This document shows positions 23,668 to 32,814 of a stretch of DNA of 64,000 nt, piece by piece. The DNA is from an uncultured Christensenella sp. (GTDB taxonomy: Bacteria; Bacillota; Clostridia; Christensenellales; Borkfalkiaceae). Both the position numbers and the translations under genes were made by a program. Below the pieces are notes generated by a model. The model saw only the letters and a list, made by a program, of their open reading frames with translations, was not told where the DNA came from and searched no databases. Location of the stretch: positions 1 to 64,000 of the forward strand of contig CAJTJC010000003.1 of the NCBI GenBank assembly GCA_910576655.1, read 5' to 3'. How positions within the stretch are numbered: position 1 is the first letter of the stretch; each line of letters begins with the position of its first letter.

Positions 23668-24301
23668 AAATTTTAAGTATATCCGAAAACGTGCCGAGCG
23701 GGTAATTCGTTTTACCGTATCCGCGCGCTTCGCCTACGCCAGCCACTGCAAAGCCGCCTGCTACGCCCGCCTCTACGCCCGCCGTCGCGTCTTCGACGAC
23801 GAGACAGTCTTCGGGCGAAAGCTTCAGATATTCAGCCGCAAGCAAGAACACGTCGGGGTGAGGCTTACTGCGCATTACGCAGTTGCCGTCCGCCACCGCG
23901 TCGAAAAACGAGCCGAGGCCAAGCTTTTCGAGTATGAGCGGCGTGTTCTTACTCGACGAGCCAACGGCAAGCTTTAATCCGCGTTCTCTGAGCGCGAGCA
24001 AAGTAGAATATACCTCCTCGCTTAAATCTTTTTCCGACATGTTGCCGAGCATGCTTTTATATATCTCGTTTTTGCGCTCTGCCAAAGCAAGCTTTTCAAC
24101 ATCGGAATATTGCTTTGCGCACCTTTTAAGCACGACCTCTAAGCTTTCCATACGCGAAACGCCGCGTTGCAGCTTATTGTCCTCGCGCGAAAAGCCGTCC
24201 GCGCCTATCGCGTCGGCTAACGCCTTCCACGCAAGATAGTGATATTCGTCGGTAGAACAGAGAACTCCGTCCAAATCGAAGATTATTCCTTTAAATTTCA
24301 T
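23666..24301 (-). CDS. pgmB: Beta-phosphoglucomutase
   Basis: A 211-residue HAD-superfamily enzyme converting beta-glucose 1-phosphate to glucose 6-phosphate. The nucleophile motif is F-D-L-D-G-V-L (Asp8, Asp10), the cap has the beta-PGM-specific R-G-V-S-R-M-E-S-L, then G-S-S-S-K-N, S-K-P-H-P-D-V-F and V-V-E-D-A-T-A-G-V. It is the last gene of an operon with two GH65 proteins, which release exactly this sugar phosphate. It overlaps the GH65 gene upstream by 11 bases. Confidence 0.95.
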   Translation of the reverse strand: MKFKGIIFDLDGVLCSTDEYHYLAWKALADAIGADGFSREDNKLQRGVSRMESLEVVLKRCAKQYSDVEKLALAERKNEIYKSMLGNMSEKDLSEEVYSTLLALRERGLKLAVGSSSKNTPLILEKLGLGSFFDAVADGNCVMRSKPHPDVFLLAAEYLKLSPEDCLVVEDATAGVEAGVAGGFAVAGVGEARGYGKTNYPLGTFSDILKI

Positions 24302-26243
24302 TGCCTTCTCCTTTGCAGCCGAAGCCGCGTACGGCAGTCAGCCACGCGCCGCCGCTCGCCGCAGGGTGCGTGCCGCCGATATAGACCTCGCCCGCCCACT
24401 GCTTTCCGCCGCCCCGCAAATCGATTTCGGCGCTGTCGAGAAACGCCTTGTACGCTTCGTCGGGTCTGCCTATTCTGCAAGCAGTAAGCGCGTACGCGCA
24501 GTGCGACAGCGACGAGCCGTGTTCGGTATACGGCAGGTAAAAATCGTAATTCGCCTTTTGTACGTCAAGTGTAAACAGGTCGGGAAATAAATTAAAAAGC
24601 ATGATAACGTCCGCTTGCTTTATTACGCGCGTGGCGGTTGCCACACCCCCCGAGCCGCCCCAATACTCGTTGGGGTGCGCGAGCCGCGAACGCACCTCAG
24701 CCACGCTTACGTCTTCGAGCGCGAAATAGCCGTCGAACTGCTCGATAACGCCTCTGCCGTCGGGCTGCGGCAAATACAGCTTTGCCGCCCATTCTTCGAG
24801 ACCGGACAAAAGCTCGCCCGAAACAGGCGCAGAAAGCTCTTTGGCAAGGCGTACGCCGCGCACCGTTATTTCGTGAAAAATATAGTTTGTGTACGCGTTG
24901 TTGTTCACCCGCTCGTGATATTCGTCGGGTCCGATTACGTCAAGCAGCTCGTACCTGTTCTTTACGTGATTGTAATAGCTGTATGTGCGCGCGAACTCGG
25001 CGCACTGCAAAACCGTTTCGAGCCCGCCCGAAAGCATAAGCTCGCGGTCGCCCGTATGAACGTAGTATTCGAGCACGGCGTAGGCGACGTCGGCGGAAAT
25101 ATGTATCTGCTTATCCTTGAAATACGTGCGCACGGGTCGGTGCGTGAATACGTCCGTCACGTTGAAGTCCGAGCAAGCGTCGTAGCCGTCCTGACTTTCC
25201 CAAGCGTAAAACGCCCCGCCGTAGCCGTAATGCGCCGCCTTTTGCTTTGCCTGCGGCAGCGTGTCGATACGGTATTTAATTAGCCTTTTGGCGCAGTCGG
25301 GTAACGAATTGAGGAAAAACGGCAGCATAAAAATTTCCGTATCCCAAAACACCGCGCCCTTGTAAGTCTGCCCCGAAAGTCCGCGCGCCGCGATTGAATA
25401 ATCGCCGTCGGGCGCAAGTATGGCAAGGTGATAAACGCTGTAATCGAGAGCGAACTGAGCGCGCTCGTCACCGAACAAAACGCGGCACCTTTGCCACGTT
25501 TTTTCCCATTCGGACAAATGAAGACCGTAAGCCTGTTCATATCCGTACTCAGCCGCTTTACCGCCCAAAAGCACGAACGCAATTCTGTCAAGCACGAAGG
25601 GTTCGTCCTTTTTGAGCTTTGCCGTGATATGCGCAAAGCCGCCGCTAAAACTATTTATCGGTTGCGAATAGCGGCAAACTACATCTATACGGCGCCCCGC
25701 CTCCTGCGTGACCGCGGACGCATAGACGGCGTGACCGTCCGCGCCCGTCCGAACGCCTTTGAAATGCGGGCCGTTAAGCTCCCAAACGTCCGTATCGACG
25801 CCGACCTTAACGTCCAAATCGACGTCGCCGTCCGCGGTTATAACCGCGCGCGAGCAAAGGTTGGTTTTATCGGCGTAGTTTACGAATCTTTCGCAGTGCA
25901 AGCTGACCTTGCGCGAATTGACAGAAAACTCGGTATCGCGTATAAACAGAGCCTTTGAAATATCCAGTTCTACGGCATGGCGCAATACGTTGCCGTTGCG
26001 CACGTCGAGCGGAACGCCGTCCGCAGTGACGAGCATATAAAACGGATTGAACGCGTTTATAGTTTCGCGCCATTTCCCCTTTACGCCGTCGTAAACGCCC
26101 GCGACGTTAAGCCCGACGCACGCCGACGAGCCGAACTCGTCAAGCGTGCCGCGATAGCCGAGCCGCCCGTTGCCGAGCAGAAATTTATTTCCGTTTTCAA
26201 CTGTTTTTTCGGCGTTGAAGCCGACTTCCTTCAAGGTTTTCAT
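24291..26243 (-). CDS. GH65 glycoside phosphorylase, lacking the C-terminal domain
   Basis: A 650-residue family 65 enzyme (maltose, kojibiose, nigerose or trehalose phosphorylase type), which splits an alpha-glucoside with phosphate to give beta-glucose 1-phosphate. The catalytic acid is Glu441 in G-P-D-E-Y-H; F-W-D-T-E at 299-303 and K-Q-A-D-V-I-M-L-F match the sugar and loop motifs. The protein stops just after the A-V-R-G-F-G strand at the end of the (alpha/alpha)6 barrel, so the small C-terminal beta-sheet domain of about 70 residues is missing, unlike its neighbour. Overlap with both flanking genes shows tight coupling. Substrate linkage is not decidable. Confidence 0.88.
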   Translation of the reverse strand: MKTLKEVGFNAEKTVENGNKFLLGNGRLGYRGTLDEFGSSACVGLNVAGVYDGVKGKWRETINAFNPFYMLVTADGVPLDVRNGNVLRHAVELDISKALFIRDTEFSVNSRKVSLHCERFVNYADKTNLCSRAVITADGDVDLDVKVGVDTDVWELNGPHFKGVRTGADGHAVYASAVTQEAGRRIDVVCRYSQPINSFSGGFAHITAKLKKDEPFVLDRIAFVLLGGKAAEYGYEQAYGLHLSEWEKTWQRCRVLFGDERAQFALDYSVYHLAILAPDGDYSIAARGLSGQTYKGAVFWDTEIFMLPFFLNSLPDCAKRLIKYRIDTLPQAKQKAAHYGYGGAFYAWESQDGYDACSDFNVTDVFTHRPVRTYFKDKQIHISADVAYAVLEYYVHTGDRELMLSGGLETVLQCAEFARTYSYYNHVKNRYELLDVIGPDEYHERVNNNAYTNYIFHEITVRGVRLAKELSAPVSGELLSGLEEWAAKLYLPQPDGRGVIEQFDGYFALEDVSVAEVRSRLAHPNEYWGGSGGVATATRVIKQADVIMLFNLFPDLFTLDVQKANYDFYLPYTEHGSSLSHCAYALTACRIGRPDEAYKAFLDSAEIDLRGGGKQWAGEVYIGGTHPAASGGAWLTAVRGFGCKGEGNEI

Positions 26244-28450
26244 ATCTGAAATTCTTGCGTTCCCGAAAGCACGGTACGCTTGCCGCAGACGACCGCCTCT
26301 ACGCTTCCGTCTACGGAAATAACCGCCTTATCCTTGGAAACCGCAACGGTAATAAGACTATTATGGTAGTTCAATTTAAACGAATATCCGCGCCATATTT
26401 CGGGTATCGACGGATTGATTACGAGAGCTTGCCCGTCGCTTCTCACGCCGCCGAAGCCGTAAACAATGTTCAGCCACGCCGCCGCTATCGACGTGGTGTG
26501 CAGCCCCTCGCAGGTGTTGCGGTTGTAGTCGTCCAGGTCAAGGCGTGCGGCAAAGCCGAAGAAGCCGAGCGCTTCGCCGTGCTTTTTAAGCTCGCTTGCG
26601 AGGATAGAATGAACGGACGGCGACAGCGACGACTCGTGTATGCACCGCGGCTCGTAGTACTCGTAATTAGCCTTCTTCTGCTCGAACGAAAAGTCGCCGC
26701 CGAAAAGCAGCATAAACATCAGCACGTCGGGCTGTTTTATCATATCGTTGCGGTAAATTCTGTCGTAGCTCCAGTGATGATACAGCGGGAAATCCGTAAC
26801 GGGTATATCCTTGACGCTGACGTGCGGTAAGCGGAAAAACCCGTCGTGCTGCTCGAAAAGCTTCGTCCTTTCGTCGTAGGGAATATACATTTTTTCGGCG
26901 CACTCTTTGAAAGCGGCAAGCTCTTCGTCGGTGGCGCCGAATTTCAACCCGTATTTTTCGAAGCACGAGACGGTATATTCGAAGGTCTTTTTCGCCATAT
27001 AGTTGGTGTAGCAGTTGTGGTTGACCATCATCTGGAACTCGTCGGGTCCCATTACGCAGAAATAGCCGAACCTGCCGTCCGCACCGTATTCCCCGCGCGA
27101 GCGCAAAAACCTGCTTATTTCCAGCAGCATTTCCAACCCGTAGTTTACCAAAAAATCCTCGTCGCCGCTTACGTTGACGTAGTGCATTACGCCGTAGGCT
27201 ACGCCCGTGGACGGCTGGAATTGCAGACTTGCGTGCTGCCAGAGCGTACACGCCTCGTCACCGTTGAGCGTGGCTATTGGGTAACACGCGCCGTCGCAGT
27301 CAAGCTGACGCGCCCTGCGGCGGGCGTTATCCAAGGTGTTATATCGGTACAGCAGTAAATCCTTTGCCGCAGAGGCATTGTTAAACAAAAAATACGGCAG
27401 GCAATAGGTTTCCGTATCCCAGAACGCGTGACCGCCATACGCTTCGCCCGTCAGTCCCTTTGCGCCGATATTGTCGTCGGGCGCAACGCCGTGATAGGTC
27501 TGTTGAAGCTGAAAAATGCAAAAGCGTATCCCCTGCTGATTTTCGGGGTCGCCGTCGATAACTATATCGCTCGATTTCCAAAAATCGGCGTAGTATTTCT
27601 TATTTTCCGCCAACGCTATTTCGAACGGAACCGACGAGGGCTTGCCGTTCGCAACGGAAACGCCGCGCTCGCCGGTCTTATCGACGAAGCTTGTAACGCG
27701 CTTCGTAAAAATGAACGCACCGTTCACCCTTTTGATTATTTTAATGCCTACCGACAGCGGCGTCCGAGTGCTTTCTATCGTTGCCTCGGACGAGAGATTG
27801 ACGCTTTGGAAGCTTGCGATATACTGGTTTGTGGACTGGGTTTTTCCGACGGCAAGACAAACAAGTCCGTCCGACGAAGAGTGTACCTTCGTCCACCTTC
27901 CCCTTTTGCCGCCGTGGCGGGTGCCGAAGTCCAGACCCGCGCAAAGCTGAATTTCCGCGGGATAATCGGTATTTATTTCTATGCGCTGATAAAGCGTTCT
28001 GAAATCGGTCATTCCGAGAAAGCGCGTAAATTTAAAGCCCACGCAGCCCTTATTCGTAATCACCGTGAACGAACGCACGAATTCGCCGGACCTGAAATCG
28101 AGCCGCCTTATATAATTTTCAAGCCTGCATTTGCCCGTATCGAGCTTTACGCCGTCTATGCGTATTTCGGTGGCTATGGGGTTAACCGCGTTAACCATAT
28201 AGTGTCCGCGGTCGGTTATTCCCTTGTAGGCGGTTTCGTTTGCTTCGCGCGCCCACTCGTACACGCCGTTGAAATAGCAGCCTTGAAGCGTCGGAGCGGT
28301 TACGCCCTCATCGGCATAGCCCCTTACTCCGCAGAATTCGTTGCCGATAGAAAACAGCGATTCCGACACGGCGTTTTTTTCCTTGTGAAAGCCGCGCTCG
28401 ATTATGCTCCACTCGTCTGTTTCGAGATATTTTTCAGCCTGTTTAGACAT
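26240..28450 (-). CDS. GH65 glycoside phosphorylase
   Basis: A 736-residue, full-length family 65 phosphorylase. N-terminal beta-sandwich about 1-280, linker helices, catalytic (alpha/alpha)6 barrel about 320-680 and the C-terminal beta domain to the end. Glu471 in G-P-D-E-F-Q is the proposed acid, with F-W-D-T-E near 344 and K-Q-P-D-V-L-M-F-M. The Gln-Met after the E-F (where most maltose phosphorylases have Y-H) suggests a different specificity from the partner gene. It lies between the permease and the other GH65 gene with a four-base overlap. It is cytoplasmic and acts on imported alpha-disaccharides. Confidence 0.9.
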   Translation of the reverse strand: MSKQAEKYLETDEWSIIERGFHKEKNAVSESLFSIGNEFCGVRGYADEGVTAPTLQGCYFNGVYEWAREANETAYKGITDRGHYMVNAVNPIATEIRIDGVKLDTGKCRLENYIRRLDFRSGEFVRSFTVITNKGCVGFKFTRFLGMTDFRTLYQRIEINTDYPAEIQLCAGLDFGTRHGGKRGRWTKVHSSSDGLVCLAVGKTQSTNQYIASFQSVNLSSEATIESTRTPLSVGIKIIKRVNGAFIFTKRVTSFVDKTGERGVSVANGKPSSVPFEIALAENKKYYADFWKSSDIVIDGDPENQQGIRFCIFQLQQTYHGVAPDDNIGAKGLTGEAYGGHAFWDTETYCLPYFLFNNASAAKDLLLYRYNTLDNARRRARQLDCDGACYPIATLNGDEACTLWQHASLQFQPSTGVAYGVMHYVNVSGDEDFLVNYGLEMLLEISRFLRSRGEYGADGRFGYFCVMGPDEFQMMVNHNCYTNYMAKKTFEYTVSCFEKYGLKFGATDEELAAFKECAEKMYIPYDERTKLFEQHDGFFRLPHVSVKDIPVTDFPLYHHWSYDRIYRNDMIKQPDVLMFMLLFGGDFSFEQKKANYEYYEPRCIHESSLSPSVHSILASELKKHGEALGFFGFAARLDLDDYNRNTCEGLHTTSIAAAWLNIVYGFGGVRSDGQALVINPSIPEIWRGYSFKLNYHNSLITVAVSKDKAVISVDGSVEAVVCGKRTVLSGTQEFQI

Positions 28451-28452
28451 AT

Positions 28453-29346
28453 TTACTCCTTGACCGCGCCCGCAGCAGAGCTGCCCGTTATCTGCTTTTG
28501 GAAGAGCGCGAATATGATTATCTGCGGCAATATCGATATTGTTAATATCATAAGCAGCTTATCGGGTCCGAAGCCCTGAACGCTGCCCATGGTAGATTGC
28601 AGGTTATAAATTTTTACCATGACCGTCATCATATTTTCGTCCTGCAAAATGAGATACGGCAAAAGAAAATCCGACCAGGCGGCGGTCATAGTAAATATCG
28701 CCACCACGCCTATTATGGGGCGCGACATAGGTATTACCACCTTGAAAAACGCTTTGAACTTGCCGCACCTGTCCATTTCAGCCGCCTCGAAAAGCGCTTT
28801 CGGCAGCGACTCGAAATAGTTTTTGAACATCATAAGATAGTAAGCGTTAGCGCCGAACATAAGCCATAACGGCGCGTAGGAATTTATCATTCCGAGGTTT
28901 ACTATCTGATTGTATAAGGGCACTATCGAAGTTATGGCGGGTATCATATAGCTTGCCATAACCAGCGCGTAAAATATCTTCCAGCCCTTGGGCTTGACTA
29001 TCGCGAACGCGTAAGCAAGCAAGCCGTTGAAAAATACCGAGCATATGACCGCGCCTATTACCACGATTACCGTATTCAAAAAGTACTTCCAGAAGTCGAG
29101 CATATTCCACACTTCCGCAAGCTTTTTAATGTCGAACGCCTTAGGGAAAAAATGATACGGCGTAGAGGTCAGCTCGCTTGCGTCCTTAAAGGACGATAAA
29201 AACAGCCAGAGCACGGGAATAAGCGCGGTCAACACCGCGACGAGCAGCACGAATATTATCGCGCCGTAAAGCACGCGGAAGCCCGTTTTTTTATAGTCTG
29301 CGGCGGTTAAAATACCGCTGTTTTTAGCGGTTAATTTTTTTAGCAT
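28453..29346 (-). CDS. Carbohydrate ABC transporter permease, MalG type
   Basis: A 297-residue inner-membrane permease with six predicted membrane segments. The EAA loop E-A-A-E-M-D-R-C-G-K-F-K-A-F-F lies near residue 190, where the ATPase docks. It pairs with the MalF-type permease encoded just upstream, whose end it overlaps by 23 bases. The ATPase is not in this operon; the MsmK-like gene at 42990-45173 is the best local candidate. Confidence 0.93.
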   Translation of the reverse strand: MLKKLTAKNSGILTAADYKKTGFRVLYGAIIFVLLVAVLTALIPVLWLFLSSFKDASELTSTPYHFFPKAFDIKKLAEVWNMLDFWKYFLNTVIVVIGAVICSVFFNGLLAYAFAIVKPKGWKIFYALVMASYMIPAITSIVPLYNQIVNLGMINSYAPLWLMFGANAYYLMMFKNYFESLPKALFEAAEMDRCGKFKAFFKVVIPMSRPIIGVVAIFTMTAAWSDFLLPYLILQDENMMTVMVKIYNLQSTMGSVQGFGPDKLLMILTISILPQIIIFALFQKQITGSSAAGAVKE

Positions 29347-30289
29347 ACCTTAACCACCTTTTTGATATTTTGTCCTTTTTAGGTCTTGACAGACGAAGAT
29401 AGACTACGGTAAGCGCAATTATAATAAGCGCAAGAATAACGCCGACCGCCGCGCTTGCGCCCGCGTCAAAGGACTGGAACGCATACTGGTAGCTTAAAAG
29501 CAGCAGTGAAACGCTTGCGCCGTCGGGTCCGCCGGAGGTCATTACAAGCGGCTCGTAAAAAACCTGAAATACAGAAATAATCTGTAAAATGAACAACATT
29601 CTTATAGTGGGCTTTACGTGCGGAAGGGTGACGTGCCACACGCGCGAAAGCGCGCCCGCGCCGTCCATACGCGCCGCCTCGTACTGGGAATTGTCTATAT
29701 TCTGTAATGCGGAAAGATAGACGAGAACGGTACCGCCCGCGCCGCGCCAAGTCATTGTGACAACTATAAGCGGAATTGTAAGCTTGGGGTCGGACAAAAA
29801 CTGCGAGGCGGGTATTCCCAAAGCCGAAAGAAGCTGATTGAGCACCGCGCCCGGGTTAGGGTCGAAAAGGTACGACCACATTATTACCACCGCTATTCCC
29901 GACACTATCGCGGGGAAATATATGCCCAGTCTGAAAAACGATTTGAAGTGCGCGACCTCGCTTAAAAGCAGCCCTAAGAATATAGGAACGAGAAAGCCGA
30001 TTATTATCGACCAGAATATGTATTTGAACGTGTTGACAAGCGCCTTTGAAAACATGGGGTCGTTGAATACCCTTACGTAATTTTCAAAGCTGTTGAAGCC
30101 CGCCGCCTCGAAACCGTCGGTTTCGCTGAACGACAGAATTACGTTCTGCGCGAGCGGCGCCCACACGAAAAACACGAACAGCAGCAACCCCGGCAGCATC
30201 AACAGCCAACCGCTCCAGTTGCGCCTGAACAGCCGTTTTGCCCTGTATGAAACCGACGAGCGGTCCTCGGGCAGAGAATTAAGCTTCAT
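29324..30289 (-). CDS. Carbohydrate ABC transporter permease, MalF type
   Basis: A 321-residue permease with an N-terminal cytoplasmic segment and six membrane helices. The EAA loop E-A-A-R-M-D-G-A-G-A-L-S-R is near residue 210. With its MalG partner and the binding protein encoded 12 bases upstream it makes a CUT1-type importer for di- or oligosaccharides, matching the cytoplasmic phosphorylases encoded behind it. Confidence 0.93.
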   Translation of the reverse strand: MKLNSLPEDRSSVSYRAKRLFRRNWSGWLLMLPGLLLFVFFVWAPLAQNVILSFSETDGFEAAGFNSFENYVRVFNDPMFSKALVNTFKYIFWSIIIGFLVPIFLGLLLSEVAHFKSFFRLGIYFPAIVSGIAVVIMWSYLFDPNPGAVLNQLLSALGIPASQFLSDPKLTIPLIVVTMTWRGAGGTVLVYLSALQNIDNSQYEAARMDGAGALSRVWHVTLPHVKPTIRMLFILQIISVFQVFYEPLVMTSGGPDGASVSLLLLSYQYAFQSFDAGASAAVGVILALIIIALTVVYLRLSRPKKDKISKRWLRYAKKINR

Positions 30290-30301
30290 ATTACCCCCGT
30301 A

Positions 30302-31714
30302 TTACAGCTTGTTTAAATAATTGTTCTGGAACTGACTGTTTGCCGTATCGAGCAGCGCCTGACAGTTTGCCGTGCCAGGCTTCGATATTACGCTTTGCAG
30401 CGCGTTGTCGAGAAGCTTATACATATCCTGACAGTAATACGGCTCCTCAGAACGCTTGTAATCTTCGATTGTATCAAAAAAGTCTTTGTAATAATAGGTG
30501 TTTACGTTTATATACTTTTCGTCGAGAGCGTTTACCTTGGTAAGATAATCCTCGTTGACCCACGGCCGTATAGACGGCAGAATGGGCATACCCTTTGCCT
30601 GCGCGGTCTTATGACCGAGCTCGACCGCGTTAATGGAAAGCGCGTCGGTTTCGGGCGAACGACCCATATATTTAAGGAACAGAAGCGCGCCCTTTACCTG
30701 CTCTTTCGTGGCGTTGCCCGCAAAAACGTAGGGCGTGCCGCCGTAGAGCGAATAGCGGCTTTCGCCGTCGCCCGTAGGCATGGGAACGAACGCTATATCG
30801 TCCTTATTGAAATTGAAATTTGTAACGGGCATCATAAGCGCGTCGCTTCCGCAGAACGCCATCGCCACGTTTTTGGAACCTATTTTCGCATACCAGTCGG
30901 AATACGACAGCGATGCGTCGGGATAAATCAGCCCGTCGTTCGCCATATCGCGTATCCATTCAAGAGCTCTGACGGCGCCCGCGTCGTTGAGGTTAGCCGT
31001 GACCTTTCCGCCCTCTTCCACCTGCAACGCGTCGCAGCCGAAGTTCCACGCCATATTCGAAAACTGCCAGCCGCCGTTCATATTGGCGGAAAGAACTACG
31101 AGTCCGTACGTGCTTTCGTAGCTTTCCACGATAAGCTCCGATACCTCGCGCACCTCGGCGAAGGTGGTCGGATAAAGCGGGTTGCCCGCTTCGTCGTGCA
31201 GCTTGTAGCTGCCGTCCGCGTTCTTTTCAATTACTCCCACGTCGTAAAGCATTGCAAGGTTTAAAAACATACCCATGCCGTAACCGTCGCGGGGAACGCC
31301 GTAACACCTGCCGTCCTTGGAAACCGCAGCGCGCATATTCGCGTCCATTTTGTCAAGCCAACCCAGCTCGGTTATTTCGTCGGTTATGTCTACAATCCAC
31401 TTACGCTCGATTAATTTCTGCGGTTCGGTAAAATACGTCTGAAAGACGGTGGGAAGCTGCTTTGCCGTAGCCTTTGCCGCTATCGTGTCCGCACTGTAAT
31501 CGTATTTGTCAGCCACTATGTCGTATTCGGGATAGTCCGCTTCGAACTGCCTTTCCCATTCCTCGAACATTGCTACGTCCTGAGTCAGCGTGCTGTCGGG
31601 CCACATTCCTATGCTGACCGTAATTTTTCCGTTGCCCTTGCCGCAACCCGCAAACGAGAACAGCGCCGCCGCACCCATGACCGCGGCTGCCGCCGTAAAT
31701 AATCCCTTTTTCAT
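30302..31714 (-). CDS. Extracellular sugar-binding lipoprotein of an ABC importer
   Basis: A 470-residue family 1 solute-binding protein. Signal peptide with lipobox F-S-F-A-G-C gives lipid-modified Cys24. The mature protein starts with the K-I-T-V-S-I-G-M-W strand and keeps the two-lobe pattern, for example Y-G-V-P-R-D-G near residue 135 and M-A-F-C-G-S-D-A near 285. First gene of the operon binding protein-MalF-MalG-GH65-GH65-pgmB. GGGAGG precedes the ATG and a TATAAT -10 box lies 32 bases upstream. It should capture the oligosaccharide produced by the secreted enzymes of this locus. Confidence 0.93.
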   Translation of the reverse strand: MKKGLFTAAAAVMGAAALFSFAGCGKGNGKITVSIGMWPDSTLTQDVAMFEEWERQFEADYPEYDIVADKYDYSADTIAAKATAKQLPTVFQTYFTEPQKLIERKWIVDITDEITELGWLDKMDANMRAAVSKDGRCYGVPRDGYGMGMFLNLAMLYDVGVIEKNADGSYKLHDEAGNPLYPTTFAEVREVSELIVESYESTYGLVVLSANMNGGWQFSNMAWNFGCDALQVEEGGKVTANLNDAGAVRALEWIRDMANDGLIYPDASLSYSDWYAKIGSKNVAMAFCGSDALMMPVTNFNFNKDDIAFVPMPTGDGESRYSLYGGTPYVFAGNATKEQVKGALLFLKYMGRSPETDALSINAVELGHKTAQAKGMPILPSIRPWVNEDYLTKVNALDEKYINVNTYYYKDFFDTIEDYKRSEEPYYCQDMYKLLDNALQSVISKPGTANCQALLDTANSQFQNNYLNKL

Positions 31715-31745
31715 TCGATTTTCCTCCCGAATTTCTACTGACTAT

Positions 31746-31751
31746 ATTATA
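31746..31751 (-). promoter_or_regulatory. -10 box of the sugar importer-phosphorylase operon
   Basis: TATAAT on the minus strand, about 32 bases before the binding-protein ATG. The -35 region (TTTATA at 17 bp) is weak, which suggests dependence on an activator such as the YesN-type regulator encoded nearby. Confidence 0.6.
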
Positions 31752-31815
31752 AAATAAATGCGGCGCGTTATAAATAGGGTAAAACAGCAAAAAAGTAGAC
31801 AAAACTGCGTAACTG

Positions 31816-31844
31816 TTGCAATCGCACAAAAACTGTGATATACT
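31816..31844 (+). promoter_or_regulatory. Promoter placing the transcription start on the sensor ATG
   Basis: TTGCAA at 31816-31821, 17-bp spacer, TATACT at 31839-31844 with an extended TGA. The ATG at 31851 is six bases after the -10 box, so the mRNA is expected to be leaderless; no ribosome site is present. Confidence 0.7.
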
Positions 31845-31850
31845 CAAAAT

Positions 31851-32783
31851 ATGTTCAACAAGCTGTTCAGAAATATCTATCTGCCGATAGTGATTATCGC
31901 AGTGATTTTAATGCTGTTTATAGATATTTTTTCGATAATAATGCTGACCGACACGATGAAAACCGCATACAGCGCAAACGGACAGAAAAAGGTTACCCGC
32001 GCGCTGGATTCGTGCAGACTTTACGTCAGCTCGGCTGCCGCCTCTACTTATAATCTGTCGCTTGACGGAGAAATAATACGCGAGCTTGCCTCCCCCACGG
32101 GCAAGACTCTCGTAGACAAGCTTGACAGCACCTGCAATTATTCGCTTAAAATAAACGCCGTTTGCGTGTATTCGGCAAACGGCAGAGTTTATACCTCCTC
32201 CGAGGTGGCTCAGGTCCCCTCGTTCGAAGAGCTTAAAAAAATAAACGAAATAAAAAGCTTTATCGAGGGCAACGAAGGGGCGGCAATTTCGCTGCGCAAC
32301 GAATGCGTTGCCGAAATTTACCACAACGTAGCCTATCCCAAGGAAATGGGCGTTATAACCTGCTGTCAGAAGGTGTACGACGGCGATAAAACGGTCGGGT
32401 GGATATTTACAGACATACTGCCGTCAAACCTGTACAACACGATAGTTTCGGGAGGGCAGTTCGAAAACGCGGTCGCGTTTATAGAGGCGGACGGAATTTT
32501 CTTCGAGTACGGCGGCAACGAAGGCTATGCCGAGCTGCTTCAAGGCAAAGCGCGCGGCTACTTCCGCTATTCCGCAACCGCGGACGACGGACTGTTTACC
32601 GTAACCGTATTCGACGGCACCGGCGATTACGCCGCAAGAGCCGCCGTAATATCCTCGGCTATGATTGCCGCCTCGCTTATACTGCTTACAGGCGTTCATT
32701 TCGTAGCAAAGTACATTGCCAAAAACGTAACGGGCAGGCTTGAAAAGCTTTCAGGCAAAATGAATTCGCAAAAGCTTCCGTAA
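31851..32783 (+). CDS. Orphan Cache-HAMP-like sensor without a kinase domain
   Basis: A 310-residue membrane protein with the input half of a YesM-type sensor kinase: membrane segment about 10-34, an extracellular Cache-like domain 35-255, a second membrane segment 261-285, and a short HAMP-like stretch (N-V-T-G-R-L-E-K-L-S-G-K-M) where it stops. No histidine kinase or ATPase domain follows; a terminator begins three bases after the stop. It faces the sugar importer operon and is convergent with the full YesM-like gene. It could modulate that kinase by heterodimerisation, or be a decayed kinase gene, though the clean stop and strong promoter favour a working protein. Confidence 0.65.
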   Translation: MFNKLFRNIYLPIVIIAVILMLFIDIFSIIMLTDTMKTAYSANGQKKVTRALDSCRLYVSSAAASTYNLSLDGEIIRELASPTGKTLVDKLDSTCNYSLKINAVCVYSANGRVYTSSEVAQVPSFEELKKINEIKSFIEGNEGAAISLRNECVAEIYHNVAYPKEMGVITCCQKVYDGDKTVGWIFTDILPSNLYNTIVSGGQFENAVAFIEADGIFFEYGGNEGYAELLQGKARGYFRYSATADDGLFTVTVFDGTGDYAARAAVISSAMIAASLILLTGVHFVAKYIAKNVTGRLEKLSGKMNSQKLP

Positions 32784-32786
32784 AAC

Positions 32787-32814
32787 AAAAACCGCGGCAT
32801 CCGCCGCGGTTTTT
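32787..32814. terminator. Bidirectional terminator
   Basis: A 12-bp perfect stem (AAAAACCGCGGC with GCCGCGGTTTTT), loop ATCC, between the convergent sensor genes. Confidence 0.93.

Noticed and set aside
27428..28579. 383-codon open frame on the plus strand
   Set aside because: It is antisense to a clear GH65 gene and its product shows no domain.
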